A stretch of DNA of 64,000 nucleotides, taken from the NCBI RefSeq assembly GCF_000621665.1, contig NZ_JHXQ01000003.1, forward strand, positions 124,001 through 188,000. The letters are read 5' to 3'. The notes below the pieces were generated by a model. It worked only from the letters and a program-made list of their open reading frames with translations, had not been told where the DNA came from and did not search any database. Shown here in pieces: positions 26,301 to 34,734 of the stretch. The position numbers and the translations under genes were made by a program. Every line of letters begins with the position of its first letter. Position 1 is the first letter of the stretch. The stretch comes from Allorhizobium undicola ORS 992 = ATCC 700741. GTDB lineage: Bacteria; Pseudomonadota; Alphaproteobacteria; Rhizobiales; Rhizobiaceae.

Positions 26301-27668
26301 ATGACGGAACGGCTGTCCGGGTTTCATTCCAACCCGCTTTCGCATGACGATAATCCGTGCGAGCAGGTTGCGGGGAGAATGGCCGGGTTTTTCTCGCGCC
26401 GGGGGCTCGGGAGCCATCCGGGTGTGCGAGCTGGCCGGGTTGCTGCGTTGGGACTGGTTCTTTCCATTCTTTCTGCCTGTGCAGGCCGCGTGGAAGGCGT
26501 GATGCAGCCTGTGAGGCTGGCACAGCCTGAAGGCGCGACAACTGTGCAGATGCTGGTGGCCACAACCCGCGATCCGGCGGTGGACAAGGCCTTTCTGTTC
26601 AGCGGCGAGCGTGGCTCCGGCCTGATGGTGGATGCGGTAAGCGTATCCGTTCCGCCGGATGCCAATCGCAAGATCGGCGAGGTGCAATGGCCGAAAAAAT
26701 TGCCGCCCGATCCCAGACGCGATTTTGCGACGCTGGGCGTGGAGCCCATTCTTTCGGAAGCCAAGGGACAGGCCTGGCTTCACGCGCATCTGCCGGGCAA
26801 GCGGCGCGTGCTGGTTTTCGTCCATGGCTTCAACAATACCTACGAGGAATCGGTCTATCGCTTCGCCCAGATCGCCCATGATTCCCGCGCCGACGTCGTG
26901 CCGGTGGTCTTCACCTGGCCCTCGCGCGCCAGCATTTTCGATTATAACTACGACAAGGAAAGCACCAATTATTCCCGCGATGCGCTGGAGGACATGCTGA
27001 CCCGTATCGTGCGCGATCCGCAGGTTTCGGAAGTGACCGTCATGGCCCATTCCATGGGCTCCTGGCTGGCCGTCGAGGCGCTTCGGCAGATGGCAATCCG
27101 CCACGGAAAGGTCAACGGCAAAATCGGCAATATCATTCTGGCATCGCCGGATCTCGATGTGGATGTCTTCGGGCGCCAGTTTGGCGCGCTGGGCAAGAAG
27201 CCGCCGCATTTTACGCTTTTCGTTTCACGCGATGACCGGGCCTTGAGCATTTCACGGCGCATTTCCGGCAATGTCGATCGTCTCGGCCAGATCAATCCGG
27301 CGCAGGAGCCTTACCGCTCGCGGCTGGAGCAGGCGGGCATCACGGTTCTGGATTTAACCAAGCTCAAGGCCGGAGACCGGCTGAACCATGGCAAATTCGC
27401 CGCAAGCCCGGAAGTGGTGAAGCTCATTGGCCAGCGGCTGATTGCCGGACAGGAGGTCACATCTTCCGATGTCGGCTTCGGCGAGGCGCTGGGCGCCGTT
27501 ACCCTTGGCGCGACCAGCACGGTGGGGCAGGCCGCCAGTACGGTGATCAGTGCGCCTATTACCATTTTCGATCCACGAACGCGCCGCAATTACGCCGGAC
27601 AGTGGAAGAGGCTCGGCGAGAATGCCACCGGCACGCTCGGCGCGGTGGGCGATACGGTGCCGCAGTGA
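26301..27668 (+). CDS. DUF900 alpha/beta-hydrolase lipoprotein
   Basis: A lipobox-like signal (LGLVLSILSAC) precedes a DUF900-type alpha/beta-hydrolase domain with the oxyanion-region VFVHGFNNTYEESVYRF, the nucleophile elbow MAHSMGSW and a downstream SPDLDVDVF aspartate. The C-terminal 90 residues have no catalytic motif. The natural substrate is unknown. The start could be ATG 26301 (AAGGA at about 9 bases) or ATG 26379 (GGGGAGA just in front), and the latter would give a more typical lipoprotein signal length. Confidence 0.85.
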   Translation: MTERLSGFHSNPLSHDDNPCEQVAGRMAGFFSRRGLGSHPGVRAGRVAALGLVLSILSACAGRVEGVMQPVRLAQPEGATTVQMLVATTRDPAVDKAFLFSGERGSGLMVDAVSVSVPPDANRKIGEVQWPKKLPPDPRRDFATLGVEPILSEAKGQAWLHAHLPGKRRVLVFVHGFNNTYEESVYRFAQIAHDSRADVVPVVFTWPSRASIFDYNYDKESTNYSRDALEDMLTRIVRDPQVSEVTVMAHSMGSWLAVEALRQMAIRHGKVNGKIGNIILASPDLDVDVFGRQFGALGKKPPHFTLFVSRDDRALSISRRISGNVDRLGQINPAQEPYRSRLEQAGITVLDLTKLKAGDRLNHGKFAASPEVVKLIGQRLIAGQEVTSSDVGFGEALGAVTLGATSTVGQAASTVISAPITIFDPRTRRNYAGQWKRLGENATGTLGAVGDTVPQ

Positions 27669-27751
27669 GCGCGCCGGCTCTTTCGATCTTGCGAACTTGT
27701 TGTTAAAAGCATTTGCAGAGAAGGCGAGGGCTGTAGAGGGAAAGATTGCCG

Positions 27752-28804
27752 ATGCGGTGGAAGCGTGTGATGCAGCTCCTCGACGTTCATTGCGAGGGGG
27801 AGATCGGCAAGGTCGCGATTGGAGGCGTGCCGAAAATACCCGGCGCAAATGTTGCAGAGCAGCTCGCCTGGCTGAACAGCGACCCAAAGGGCAAGGAACT
27901 TCGGCATTTTCTGGTTCTGGAGCCGCGTGGAGCGCCGATCGGTTCGGTCAATCTGCTGTTGCCGCCAAAGCATCCGCAGGCAGATGCCGCTTTCATCATC
28001 CTTCAGCCGGATCAGGCTCATGCCAGTTCCGGCTCCAATTCCATCTGCGTGACGACGGCGCTTCTGGAAAGCGGCATGATCGAGATGTCGGAGCCGGAGA
28101 CCGTGGTGATGCTGGAAACGGCGGCCGGGCTGGTTCGGGCCACGGCAACATGCCGTGACGGGCATTGCGAAAGCGTGTCCCTGACCATGGTTCCCTCCTT
28201 CGTGCATAGGCTGGATGCCGTGATCGACCTGCCGAAATGGGGGGAAATCCGCTTCGACCTTGCCTATGGCGGTATCTTCTATGCGCTGGTCGATGTCAGC
28301 CAGATCGGTCTGCGGATAGAGCCCGGTCAGGCCCGGCGGCTGGTGGAGGCGGGCATGGTGCTGCGTCAGGCGGTCAATCGCCAGTTCGAGGTGGTGCATC
28401 CGGAGATCCCGGCCATTTCCGGGGTGGCCTATGTCATGTTCCGGGATGTCGATCCCGATGGGGCCGTGCGCACCTGCACGACGATGTGGCCGGGTCGCGT
28501 GGATCGTTCGCCGTGCGGAACGGGGAACTCCGCCAATCTTGCCGTTCTCCATGCCCGCGGCAAGGTGCGGCCGGGCGAAAGTTTTCTGTCACGATCGATT
28601 ATCGGCTCGCAATTCGAGGTGGGGCTTTCCGGCATAAGCGAGGTGGCGGGGCGGCCTGCCGTCATTCCGACCATCCGAGGCCGGGGTTTCACCTTTGGCC
28701 TGCATCAGGTGGCGCTCGATGCCTTCGACCCCCTCCATGCCGGATTTGCGCTGACCGATGTCTGGGGCGAGGCACTGGCGGAACTTGGCGAGCAACAGGC
28801 ATAG
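27752..28804 (+). CDS. Proline racemase superfamily enzyme (Ser/Cys variant)
   Basis: The 350-residue protein has the superfamily fold: MQLLDVHCEGEIGKVAIGG at the N-terminus and the second catalytic block DRSPCGTGNSANLAVLHARG with its cysteine. The first catalytic position, Cys in MCGHG of classical racemases, is replaced: here the block reads HASSGSNSI, so serine stands there. Members with Ser/Cys or Cys/Thr pairs include hydroxyproline epimerases and trans-3-hydroxyproline dehydratases. A hydroxyproline-type function is likely but the reaction cannot be fixed. The gene is followed after 81 bases by an Fnr-type regulator. No hydroxyproline transport or degradation genes are adjacent. Confidence 0.85.
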   Translation: MRWKRVMQLLDVHCEGEIGKVAIGGVPKIPGANVAEQLAWLNSDPKGKELRHFLVLEPRGAPIGSVNLLLPPKHPQADAAFIILQPDQAHASSGSNSICVTTALLESGMIEMSEPETVVMLETAAGLVRATATCRDGHCESVSLTMVPSFVHRLDAVIDLPKWGEIRFDLAYGGIFYALVDVSQIGLRIEPGQARRLVEAGMVLRQAVNRQFEVVHPEIPAISGVAYVMFRDVDPDGAVRTCTTMWPGRVDRSPCGTGNSANLAVLHARGKVRPGESFLSRSIIGSQFEVGLSGISEVAGRPAVIPTIRGRGFTFGLHQVALDAFDPLHAGFALTDVWGEALAELGEQQA

Positions 28805-28885
28805 CCATGGAGCCGATGGTGCGTTTCACGCCGGTCGCATTCCAACCCTCGCTACGGTTTCCCCGGCAGAAGGGTGAGGGTCTCG

Positions 28886-29584
28886 ATGGTCGATGAGGGC
28901 AAAGGCTTGTTGCGCCGGGTGGGGGTGTTTTCCACCCTCTCGGAAGATGATGATCTTTATTGGTCAAGGCAATGCCGCGTCAGCGAACTGGCGGCCGGAA
29001 CGATTGTTTTCGATTATGGCGGAAAAGCCGAGAATGTCTTTTTTGCGCTTGATGGGTTTCTGCGGATCGCGGTCAAGCTCAATCAGCGCAAGGAATTGTT
29101 GCTGGATGGGGTAGGCCCCTGTCAGCTTGTCGGCGAATTGTCGCTTTTGGACGGCGCTCCCTATTCTGCCAGAATGGTGGCCGATAATAATCTGACGCTG
29201 GTTCAGCTTCCCGGCACCGTGCTGCGGGAGATGATCGAGACCCGCCCACAGGTCGCCATGGCAGTGATGGTGCTGATCGTTTCCCGATTTCGCGCCTTGC
29301 AGCAGCGGATGACGGAAATGTCCCATCTCGATGCCCGGATGCGGCTTTACAGCAGCCTGCTGCGCCTGTCGCGCCCAATGGACGAGCATGAGGAACGGCG
29401 CATCATCCGGCCCGCCCTCATTCACGCGGAGCTTGCCGATTACATCGGTGCCAGCCGCGAAACGGTGTCGCGCGAAATGTCGCGGCTCATGCAGGATGCG
29501 GTGATTGAAAAGGCGCCCGACGCCATCATCATCCGCCAGCCGCGCGAACTGGCCCGCCGCCTGTCGGGGTCCGTGCTGTCCTGA
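28886..29584 (+). CDS. Crp/Fnr-family transcriptional regulator, FNR-type recognition helix
   Basis: An N-terminal cyclic-nucleotide-binding-like beta-barrel (DYGGKAENVFFALDGFLRI, LVGELSLLDGAPYSARMV) is joined by a long dimer helix to a winged helix with GASRETVSREMSRL. The E-T-V-S-R residues match FNR and FixK (E-x-x-S-R) rather than Crp (R-E-x-x-G-R), predicting binding to TTGAT-N4-ATCAA. There is no N-terminal cysteine cluster for an iron-sulfur centre, so the signal is unknown. The ATG at 28886 follows GAGGG at 5 bases. The length is 232 residues. Confidence 0.92.
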   Translation: MVDEGKGLLRRVGVFSTLSEDDDLYWSRQCRVSELAAGTIVFDYGGKAENVFFALDGFLRIAVKLNQRKELLLDGVGPCQLVGELSLLDGAPYSARMVADNNLTLVQLPGTVLREMIETRPQVAMAVMVLIVSRFRALQQRMTEMSHLDARMRLYSSLLRLSRPMDEHEERRIIRPALIHAELADYIGASRETVSREMSRLMQDAVIEKAPDAIIIRQPRELARRLSGSVLS

Positions 29585-29632
29585 GCATTTCCAGGAAAAG
29601 TGCAGCTGCGGTTTTCCGTCCGGAAATGCGGC
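29583..29632. repeat. Dispersed palindromic repeat, GAGCATTTCC family
   Basis: The unit starts inside the TGA stop of the Fnr-type regulator (TGAGCATTTCC) and ends at GGAAATGCGG. It is nearly identical to the copy at 23412. Confidence 0.75.
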
Positions 29633-29935
29633 TGGCAATCTGATTTTGCGGGCGTTTTCCGCGCTGGAGGCGGAAATGCGCTTACGCGCGCGATGAATGC
29701 CGTTTTTCCTTAAGAGATTGTATTCGTTGGAATAACCTGCGCTTTGTCAAGTTCTGTCTCTTTTATCCTGCGCACAATCGAAAAAACTAAAATTCTATTC
29801 GATTGCTTTAATCAATCTCAGTGCCTCGCTGCTAATTATGGACGTCCATCGGGGCTCAATCCGGTGGGAGGAAGAGTTTGGATGCCGTCCGGTCCCAATA
29901 CCGATCAAACCACTGGTGCCGAAGACAAAAGGAGC
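29633..29935. other. Non-coding gap before the response regulator
   Basis: No gene is visible. The part from about 29700 to 29835 is relatively AT-rich and probably holds the promoter of the downstream signalling genes. An imperfect GATTG-N7-CAATC inverted repeat lies near 29804-29820. Confidence 0.5.
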
Positions 29936-30337
29936 ATGACGTTGAGCATTCTGATAGTCGAGGATAACCCGACGAATGCAATGATCCTGAAGCATCTGGC
30001 CAAGAAAGTGGTTGATGAGGAGATCGTCGTGGAGGCCGATGCAAGCAGTGCGCTGGCCCATTGTCACAACGAGCAATTCTCGCTTCTGATCGTGGATCAG
30101 ATCCTGCCGGGCATGAGCGGGTTGCAATTTGCAAAAGCCATTCGCCAGCTCAGCCGTTACGACGGCGTGCCGATCGTCATGGTTACGTCGGATAACGAGC
30201 CGCGTTTGCGCCAGGCCGCGCGCGATGCCGGAATCGACGATTTCCTGACCAAGCCGGTTGAGGCGCTCGCCTTCCGCCAGCTCATTGCCAATCATTTCAG
30301 CCGACGTAACGCAGCGCCTCAGGGGGAGTGGATATGA
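29936..30337 (+). CDS. Single-domain response regulator
   Basis: The 133-residue protein is a receiver without an output domain: acidic pair in IVEDN, phosphoacceptor Asp in LLIVDQILPGMSG, Thr in MVTSDN and Lys in FLTKPV. It probably acts through protein contacts or as a phosphate sink for the hybrid kinase two genes downstream. The ATG at 29936 is very close to AGGAG; a TTG at 29942 is an alternative. Its stop overlaps the next start by 4 bases (ATGA), so the genes are translationally coupled. Confidence 0.9.
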   Translation: MTLSILIVEDNPTNAMILKHLAKKVVDEEIVVEADASSALAHCHNEQFSLLIVDQILPGMSGLQFAKAIRQLSRYDGVPIVMVTSDNEPRLRQAARDAGIDDFLTKPVEALAFRQLIANHFSRRNAAPQGEWI

Positions 30338-30840
30338 GACGCCGGCATTTTCCCTTCGTTCTCCTTGGCTTTCTGGCGGTGTCCATGGTGCCTGCCTTTG
30401 CGCTGGAACAGCCGAAAGGGCCGGTTATCCTGACGATCAAGGGGAATGTCAGCCAGCCCAACCGGGCCGGCGAGGCAGATTTCGACCTTGCCATGCTTGA
30501 AGCGCTGCCGGGCCGTTCGGGTCGCATGGAAACCCCGTGGGTAAAGGGCACGGTGGCATATTCCGGCCCGCTGCTGCGCGAAGTGCTGAAGGCGGCAGGC
30601 GCCAGCGGACGTGTTCTCGTCGTCCGCGCGCTCAATGATTACAAGGCCGACGTGCCGGTAAGCGATGCCGAAACGCTCGAAACCATTCTGGCGACCCGTC
30701 AGGACGGCAAGCTGATGCCCGTTCGGGACAAGGGGCCGTTGATGCTGGTCTATCCCTTCGATCTGGATACAAAGCTCTTCACGGAAAAATATTTTGCCCG
30801 CTCGGTCTGGCAAATCCGGGAAATCGAGGTTCTTCCGTGA
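30334..30840 (+). CDS. Exported SUOX-fold (Oxidored_molyb-like) protein without cysteine
   Basis: A signal peptide (MRRRHFPFVLLGFLAVSMVPAFA) precedes a domain of about 145 residues with the pattern of the molybdopterin-binding sulfite-oxidase fold (VILTIKGNV, FDLAMLEALPG, VAYSGPLLREVLKAAG, LVYPFD, WQIREIEV). The whole protein has no cysteine, so the cysteine that ligates molybdenum in true family enzymes is missing and catalysis is unlikely. It overlaps the upstream receiver gene and the downstream hybrid kinase by 4 bases each, implying a role as a periplasmic partner of that kinase. The ATG at 30334 follows GGGGAG. Confidence 0.82.
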   Translation: MRRRHFPFVLLGFLAVSMVPAFALEQPKGPVILTIKGNVSQPNRAGEADFDLAMLEALPGRSGRMETPWVKGTVAYSGPLLREVLKAAGASGRVLVVRALNDYKADVPVSDAETLETILATRQDGKLMPVRDKGPLMLVYPFDLDTKLFTEKYFARSVWQIREIEVLP

Positions 30841-33125
30841 TCCGACCCCCGCGCAGCAGACCTGGAACGCGGCAGCCGAAGCCGAAAATCACGTTCATCC
30901 TGCACTTGCTGTCCGGGGTGCTGCTCGTCACGTTTCTCTTGCTGTTCAAGGATGTATCGGACCGCTTCCGGCTGCTTTACGACGATGTGCGGGAAAATGC
31001 CGTGTGGTCGGCCTATCAGATGGACCGGGAGGCCCGCACCATGGTGGGCGCGGTTTCCGATCTGAGGCGCTTGCAAACGCCCGATCAGTCCAGCCTCAAT
31101 AATCTTGCGCTACGCTACGATATTCTGTTCTCTCGCAAGAACCTCATGAGCAATTCGCGTTTTGGCGATTATTTTCGCGGCAATGCGGTCATCGACGGGC
31201 ATCTTGCGGCCATAAACGAATTGATCATGACCGTTGAGCCGCAATTCAACCAGCTGGTGACGGGATGGGTGCCCTCGCAGGACGATCTTGCCCGGCTTGC
31301 CGATAATTTTGCAAGGCTGGAGAAGGAAACGGAAGCGCTCCTTATCTACACCAACACCTATGTGGGAGACGAGCGCTCCTCTATTCGCGCCACCATAATC
31401 GAACTGGAGCGCACCTCCGCCGTGATGCTGGCGCTATTGCTCGCTTCGGTTATTTTTCTGGTCTTCAAGCTTCGGCGGCAACTGGAAGCGGCGCAGGTTT
31501 CAAGCCAGCGGCTGGAAATTCTGACCCGTGAGCTTTCCGATGCCTATGAGGCCGCCGATGCCGGAAACCGCGCCAAATCGCAGTTCATGGCCACGATGGG
31601 CCACGAAATCCGCACGCCGCTCAACGCCATTCTCGGCATGGCCGAGCTTCTGGAATATTCCGAACTGCCGCAGGATGCCCTTGGCAGTGTGAAGACCATC
31701 CGCTCTTCCGGCGAAGCGCTGCTGGAGGTCATCAACGAGGTTCTCGATTACTCCAAGATCGAACATGGCAAGCTTGAGCTGGAAGAGCGCGTGGTCGATA
31801 TTGCGGGCCTCATGGAAAGCACGGCGGCCATCATGCAGGGCCGCGCGGTCAGCCAGGGCAACAGGCTGGTTCTCGATATTCCGGTGTCGCTGGATGCGCT
31901 TTATGTGCGCACCGATCCGACGCGCCTGCGCCAGGTCATGCTCAATCTGTTGAGCAATGCGGTGAAGTTCACAAAGCAGGGAACGGTGACATTGCGGCTG
32001 CGCGAATTCTATCGCGGCAGTGCACTGATGCTGCGCTTCGAGGTGGAAGATACCGGCATCGGTATCGATGAGACCGGTCTTGCAAAGCTCTTCAAGCCTT
32101 TTTCGCAGGTCGATGCCAGTATCAGCCGCAAATATGGCGGCACCGGGCTTGGCCTTACCATCTGCAAGCAGATCGTCGAAAAGCTGGGTGGCGAGCTTGG
32201 CCTGAGCAGCACGGTTGGCGTTGGCAGTATTTTCTGGTTCGAGCTGCCGGTGATTGCCGCCAACAAATCCGAAGTGCGCCAGAAGGTTTGCGCCAGCAAG
32301 CTGCCGGATGAGGATTTCCCGCGACTGAGGATCCTGCTGGTCGAGGACAACAAGGTCAATCAGCAGGTTGCCACTCGTTTTCTTGCCAAGCTTGGACAGG
32401 AGGTGGTTGTTGCCGGGGATGGGGCGGAGGCCGTGACATTGACGGAAGAGGCCGTCTTCGACCTTATTCTCATGGATATGCAGATGCCGGTCATGGATGG
32501 GATCGAGGCAACCCGCGAAATCATCGCCAGGGGTGGCCCTTCCGCGCTCACGCCGATCATCGCCATGACGGCGAATGCCTCTGACGACGATCGTCGCCGC
32601 TGCCGCGCCGCCGGGATGACCGGCTTCGAATCCAAGCCCGTCACCATGGACCGCCTGCGCGAGGTCATCCTGACATTTGCGCCCCTGGAACACGCCGAGG
32701 CGGAGGCTCAGGTGATGCCTGCCGGTTCGGCTTTTCCGTTGGTCGATCCGTCCCTCATGGATGCCGCAAGCCCGTCGCTTCCCCCACTGACCCTTCAGGA
32801 ACATTTGAACGAAATGCATGGACTGGATGAAAGCCGATATGAAGAACTGGTCGAGGCGCTGGGCGAGGATGTCTACCGGGAATTGATCGAGTCCTTCTTC
32901 ACCGATGCGGAACTCCTGATGGTGGAATTGAACAAGGCGTTGCTGCGGGACAACCCGGATGAAATCGACCGGGTTCTGCACACGATCAAGGGGGCAGCCA
33001 TCAATGTGGGGCTTAGCGATATTGCCGGGCAGGCCCATGCCTTGCGCCGCGTGCGGCCGACAGAGGGGGATGTCGGGCGTTTGCACCAGCAGATCGAAAC
33101 CATGAAGCTGAAACTTGTTGCTTGA
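30837..33125 (+). CDS. Hybrid sensor histidine kinase with receiver and HPt domains
   Basis: The 762-residue protein begins with GTG at 30837, inside the previous stop codon. Domains in order: membrane segment (about 17-37), helical periplasmic sensor (about 38-190), second segment (about 192-210), coiled coil, HisKA (FMATMGHEIRTPLNAILGM), HATPase (NLLSNAVKFT, DTGIGIDE, GGTGLGLTICKQ), receiver (LILMDMQMPVMDG) and C-terminal HPt with HTIKGAAINVG. It can run a full His-Asp-His relay. Likely final acceptors are the single receiver upstream and the REC-HD-GYP protein downstream. Confidence 0.95.
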   Translation: MIRPPRSRPGTRQPKPKITFILHLLSGVLLVTFLLLFKDVSDRFRLLYDDVRENAVWSAYQMDREARTMVGAVSDLRRLQTPDQSSLNNLALRYDILFSRKNLMSNSRFGDYFRGNAVIDGHLAAINELIMTVEPQFNQLVTGWVPSQDDLARLADNFARLEKETEALLIYTNTYVGDERSSIRATIIELERTSAVMLALLLASVIFLVFKLRRQLEAAQVSSQRLEILTRELSDAYEAADAGNRAKSQFMATMGHEIRTPLNAILGMAELLEYSELPQDALGSVKTIRSSGEALLEVINEVLDYSKIEHGKLELEERVVDIAGLMESTAAIMQGRAVSQGNRLVLDIPVSLDALYVRTDPTRLRQVMLNLLSNAVKFTKQGTVTLRLREFYRGSALMLRFEVEDTGIGIDETGLAKLFKPFSQVDASISRKYGGTGLGLTICKQIVEKLGGELGLSSTVGVGSIFWFELPVIAANKSEVRQKVCASKLPDEDFPRLRILLVEDNKVNQQVATRFLAKLGQEVVVAGDGAEAVTLTEEAVFDLILMDMQMPVMDGIEATREIIARGGPSALTPIIAMTANASDDDRRRCRAAGMTGFESKPVTMDRLREVILTFAPLEHAEAEAQVMPAGSAFPLVDPSLMDAASPSLPPLTLQEHLNEMHGLDESRYEELVEALGEDVYRELIESFFTDAELLMVELNKALLRDNPDEIDRVLHTIKGAAINVGLSDIAGQAHALRRVRPTEGDVGRLHQQIETMKLKLVA

Positions 33126-33283
33126 TGCAATCATGAATTTCAACTTTGAAATGTAATATTTACCCGTCCTTTCCAGAGGGGACGTTATCGTGCACTCGTG
33201 GAGAGGCTGTTGCAGTCCATGTTTGAGGTTTTGCTTTGATGTAGGTGCGGGAAAAAAGCCAAGAATAGTTTTGCTGGAAAAAG

Positions 33284-33386
33284 CCTAAAGCACCATACGT
33301 TTCATTAAGCGCACAAAAAACGATGTAACTTTAAAATATGCTGCGTAATTTTACCGTTAATCGGTCCGGTTCAAGGAATTGTGCAG
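33284..33386. repeat. RIME-like element, copy D (decayed)
   Basis: The sequence resembles copy A in order (AGCGCACAAAAAACGATGTAA, then CTGCGTAATTTTACCGTTAA and GGAATTGTGCAG) but with many changes, so the first palindrome no longer pairs well. It fills most of the 293-base gap before the HD-GYP gene. Confidence 0.65.
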
Positions 33387-33418
33387 CAAGAATGCACCAA
33401 GATGCCACGGAGACATTG

Positions 33419-34516
33419 ATGAGAATTCTTGTTGTCGATGACAATAATACCAATCTCAAGCTGCTGACCCGGCTGGTCAAGAAAATTGGCCGGTGTGAAG
33501 CCGTGGCCTTCAATACCCCCGATGAGGTGCTTTCGGCCCTGCCGGACCTCGATTTCGACGTGGCGATCATCGATTACCAGATGCCGGTCTATAATGGTGT
33601 CGAGCTTTATACGGAAATCGTGCGTTTCGAGAAATATGCCAATGTGCCGGTGGTGTTCATCACCGCCGACAAGGATATGACCACCCGCATGGCGGCACTG
33701 AATGCGGGCGCCATCGATTTCCTGACCAAGCCGGTCAATCCGGTGGAGTTCCAGGCCCGCATCCAGAACATCGTCAGCCTTGCGGAGGCCCGCCGTCAGC
33801 TTGCCGATCAGGCGGAATGGTTGCGGCGCGAGGTAGAGCGTGCGGTGGCGGAGCTTCGCCAGCGCGAGCAGGAAATCATCGAGCGTCTGACGCTTGCCGC
33901 CGGTTACAAGGATCCGGAAACCGCCCGCCACACCCTGCGCGTGGCGGCCTATACCGAGGCGATCGCCCGCGAGCTTGGTCTGCCGGAGCAATATTGCCGC
34001 GATCTCAAGCTGGCAGCGCCCATGCATGACATTGGCAAGGTGGCAATGCCCGATACGGTGCTGCTGAAACAGGGCAAGCTCACGGAATCCGAATATCGCG
34101 ACATGCAGGCCCATGCGCAGATCGGCGGCGACATTCTCGCCCGCTCGCATTCATCGCTTTTGCAGCTTGCTTCGGAAATCGCCGTCAGCCACCACGAGCG
34201 CTGGGATGGACAGGGCTATCCAAACCGGCTGGCGGGCGAGGCCATTCCACTGCCGGGCCGCATCGTCTGTCTTGCCGATAATTTCGATGCGCTGACCACC
34301 GAACGCCCCTATAAGGCCGCCTGGTCCTATGACCGCACGGTCGAGCATATTCTCAGTCGTTCCGGCAGCCAGTTCGACCCCGCCTGTGTGGCCGCCTTCG
34401 AACGCGCCTTGCCGACGATTCGCGACATCATGGAAAATGACCGGCGCGAACAGGCCGAAGAGGCGGTCCGCCGTGCGGCACCGACAGCGCTTGACGATAT
34501 GAAAGCCGCCAGTTGA
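33419..34516 (+). CDS. RpfG-type response regulator with HD-GYP c-di-GMP phosphodiesterase domain
   Basis: The 365-residue protein has an N-terminal receiver (IVDDN-like VVDDNNTN, phosphoacceptor in VAIIDYQMPVYNG, Lys in FLTKPVN), a coiled-coil linker and a C-terminal HD-GYP domain with HDIGK and HHERWDGQGYP followed by LADNFDALTTERPYK. HD-GYP domains hydrolyse c-di-GMP. The motif is complete, so activity is expected. The ATG at 33419 follows CGGAG at 6 bases. It stands 293 bases after the hybrid kinase and is its likely output. Confidence 0.94.
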   Translation: MRILVVDDNNTNLKLLTRLVKKIGRCEAVAFNTPDEVLSALPDLDFDVAIIDYQMPVYNGVELYTEIVRFEKYANVPVVFITADKDMTTRMAALNAGAIDFLTKPVNPVEFQARIQNIVSLAEARRQLADQAEWLRREVERAVAELRQREQEIIERLTLAAGYKDPETARHTLRVAAYTEAIARELGLPEQYCRDLKLAAPMHDIGKVAMPDTVLLKQGKLTESEYRDMQAHAQIGGDILARSHSSLLQLASEIAVSHHERWDGQGYPNRLAGEAIPLPGRIVCLADNFDALTTERPYKAAWSYDRTVEHILSRSGSQFDPACVAAFERALPTIRDIMENDRREQAEEAVRRAAPTALDDMKAAS

Positions 34517-34734
34517 ACAGGGCGGGATGTTGCCGCCGCCGTTTGCCGGTCTTGCCCGCCCGTTGACGTATTGAATTTGCTCTTGCCTGTGGGCGCGAAC
34601 ATGCTATCGACGGCAGGACCGGATGCAGGTGCAGCCAAGGGGTTTTGCCTGCCTTCATGGTCGTCATGTTTGCCACATGCCGTCCTCCAGCCTTCTGCTG
34701 CTGCCGGCTGTATCTCTGAAAAGCCGGAGGCCCC

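Noticed and set aside
29803..29816. FNR-like box before the response regulator (TTGCTTTAATCAA)
   Set aside because: The spacing is one base short and the left half deviates from TTGAT.
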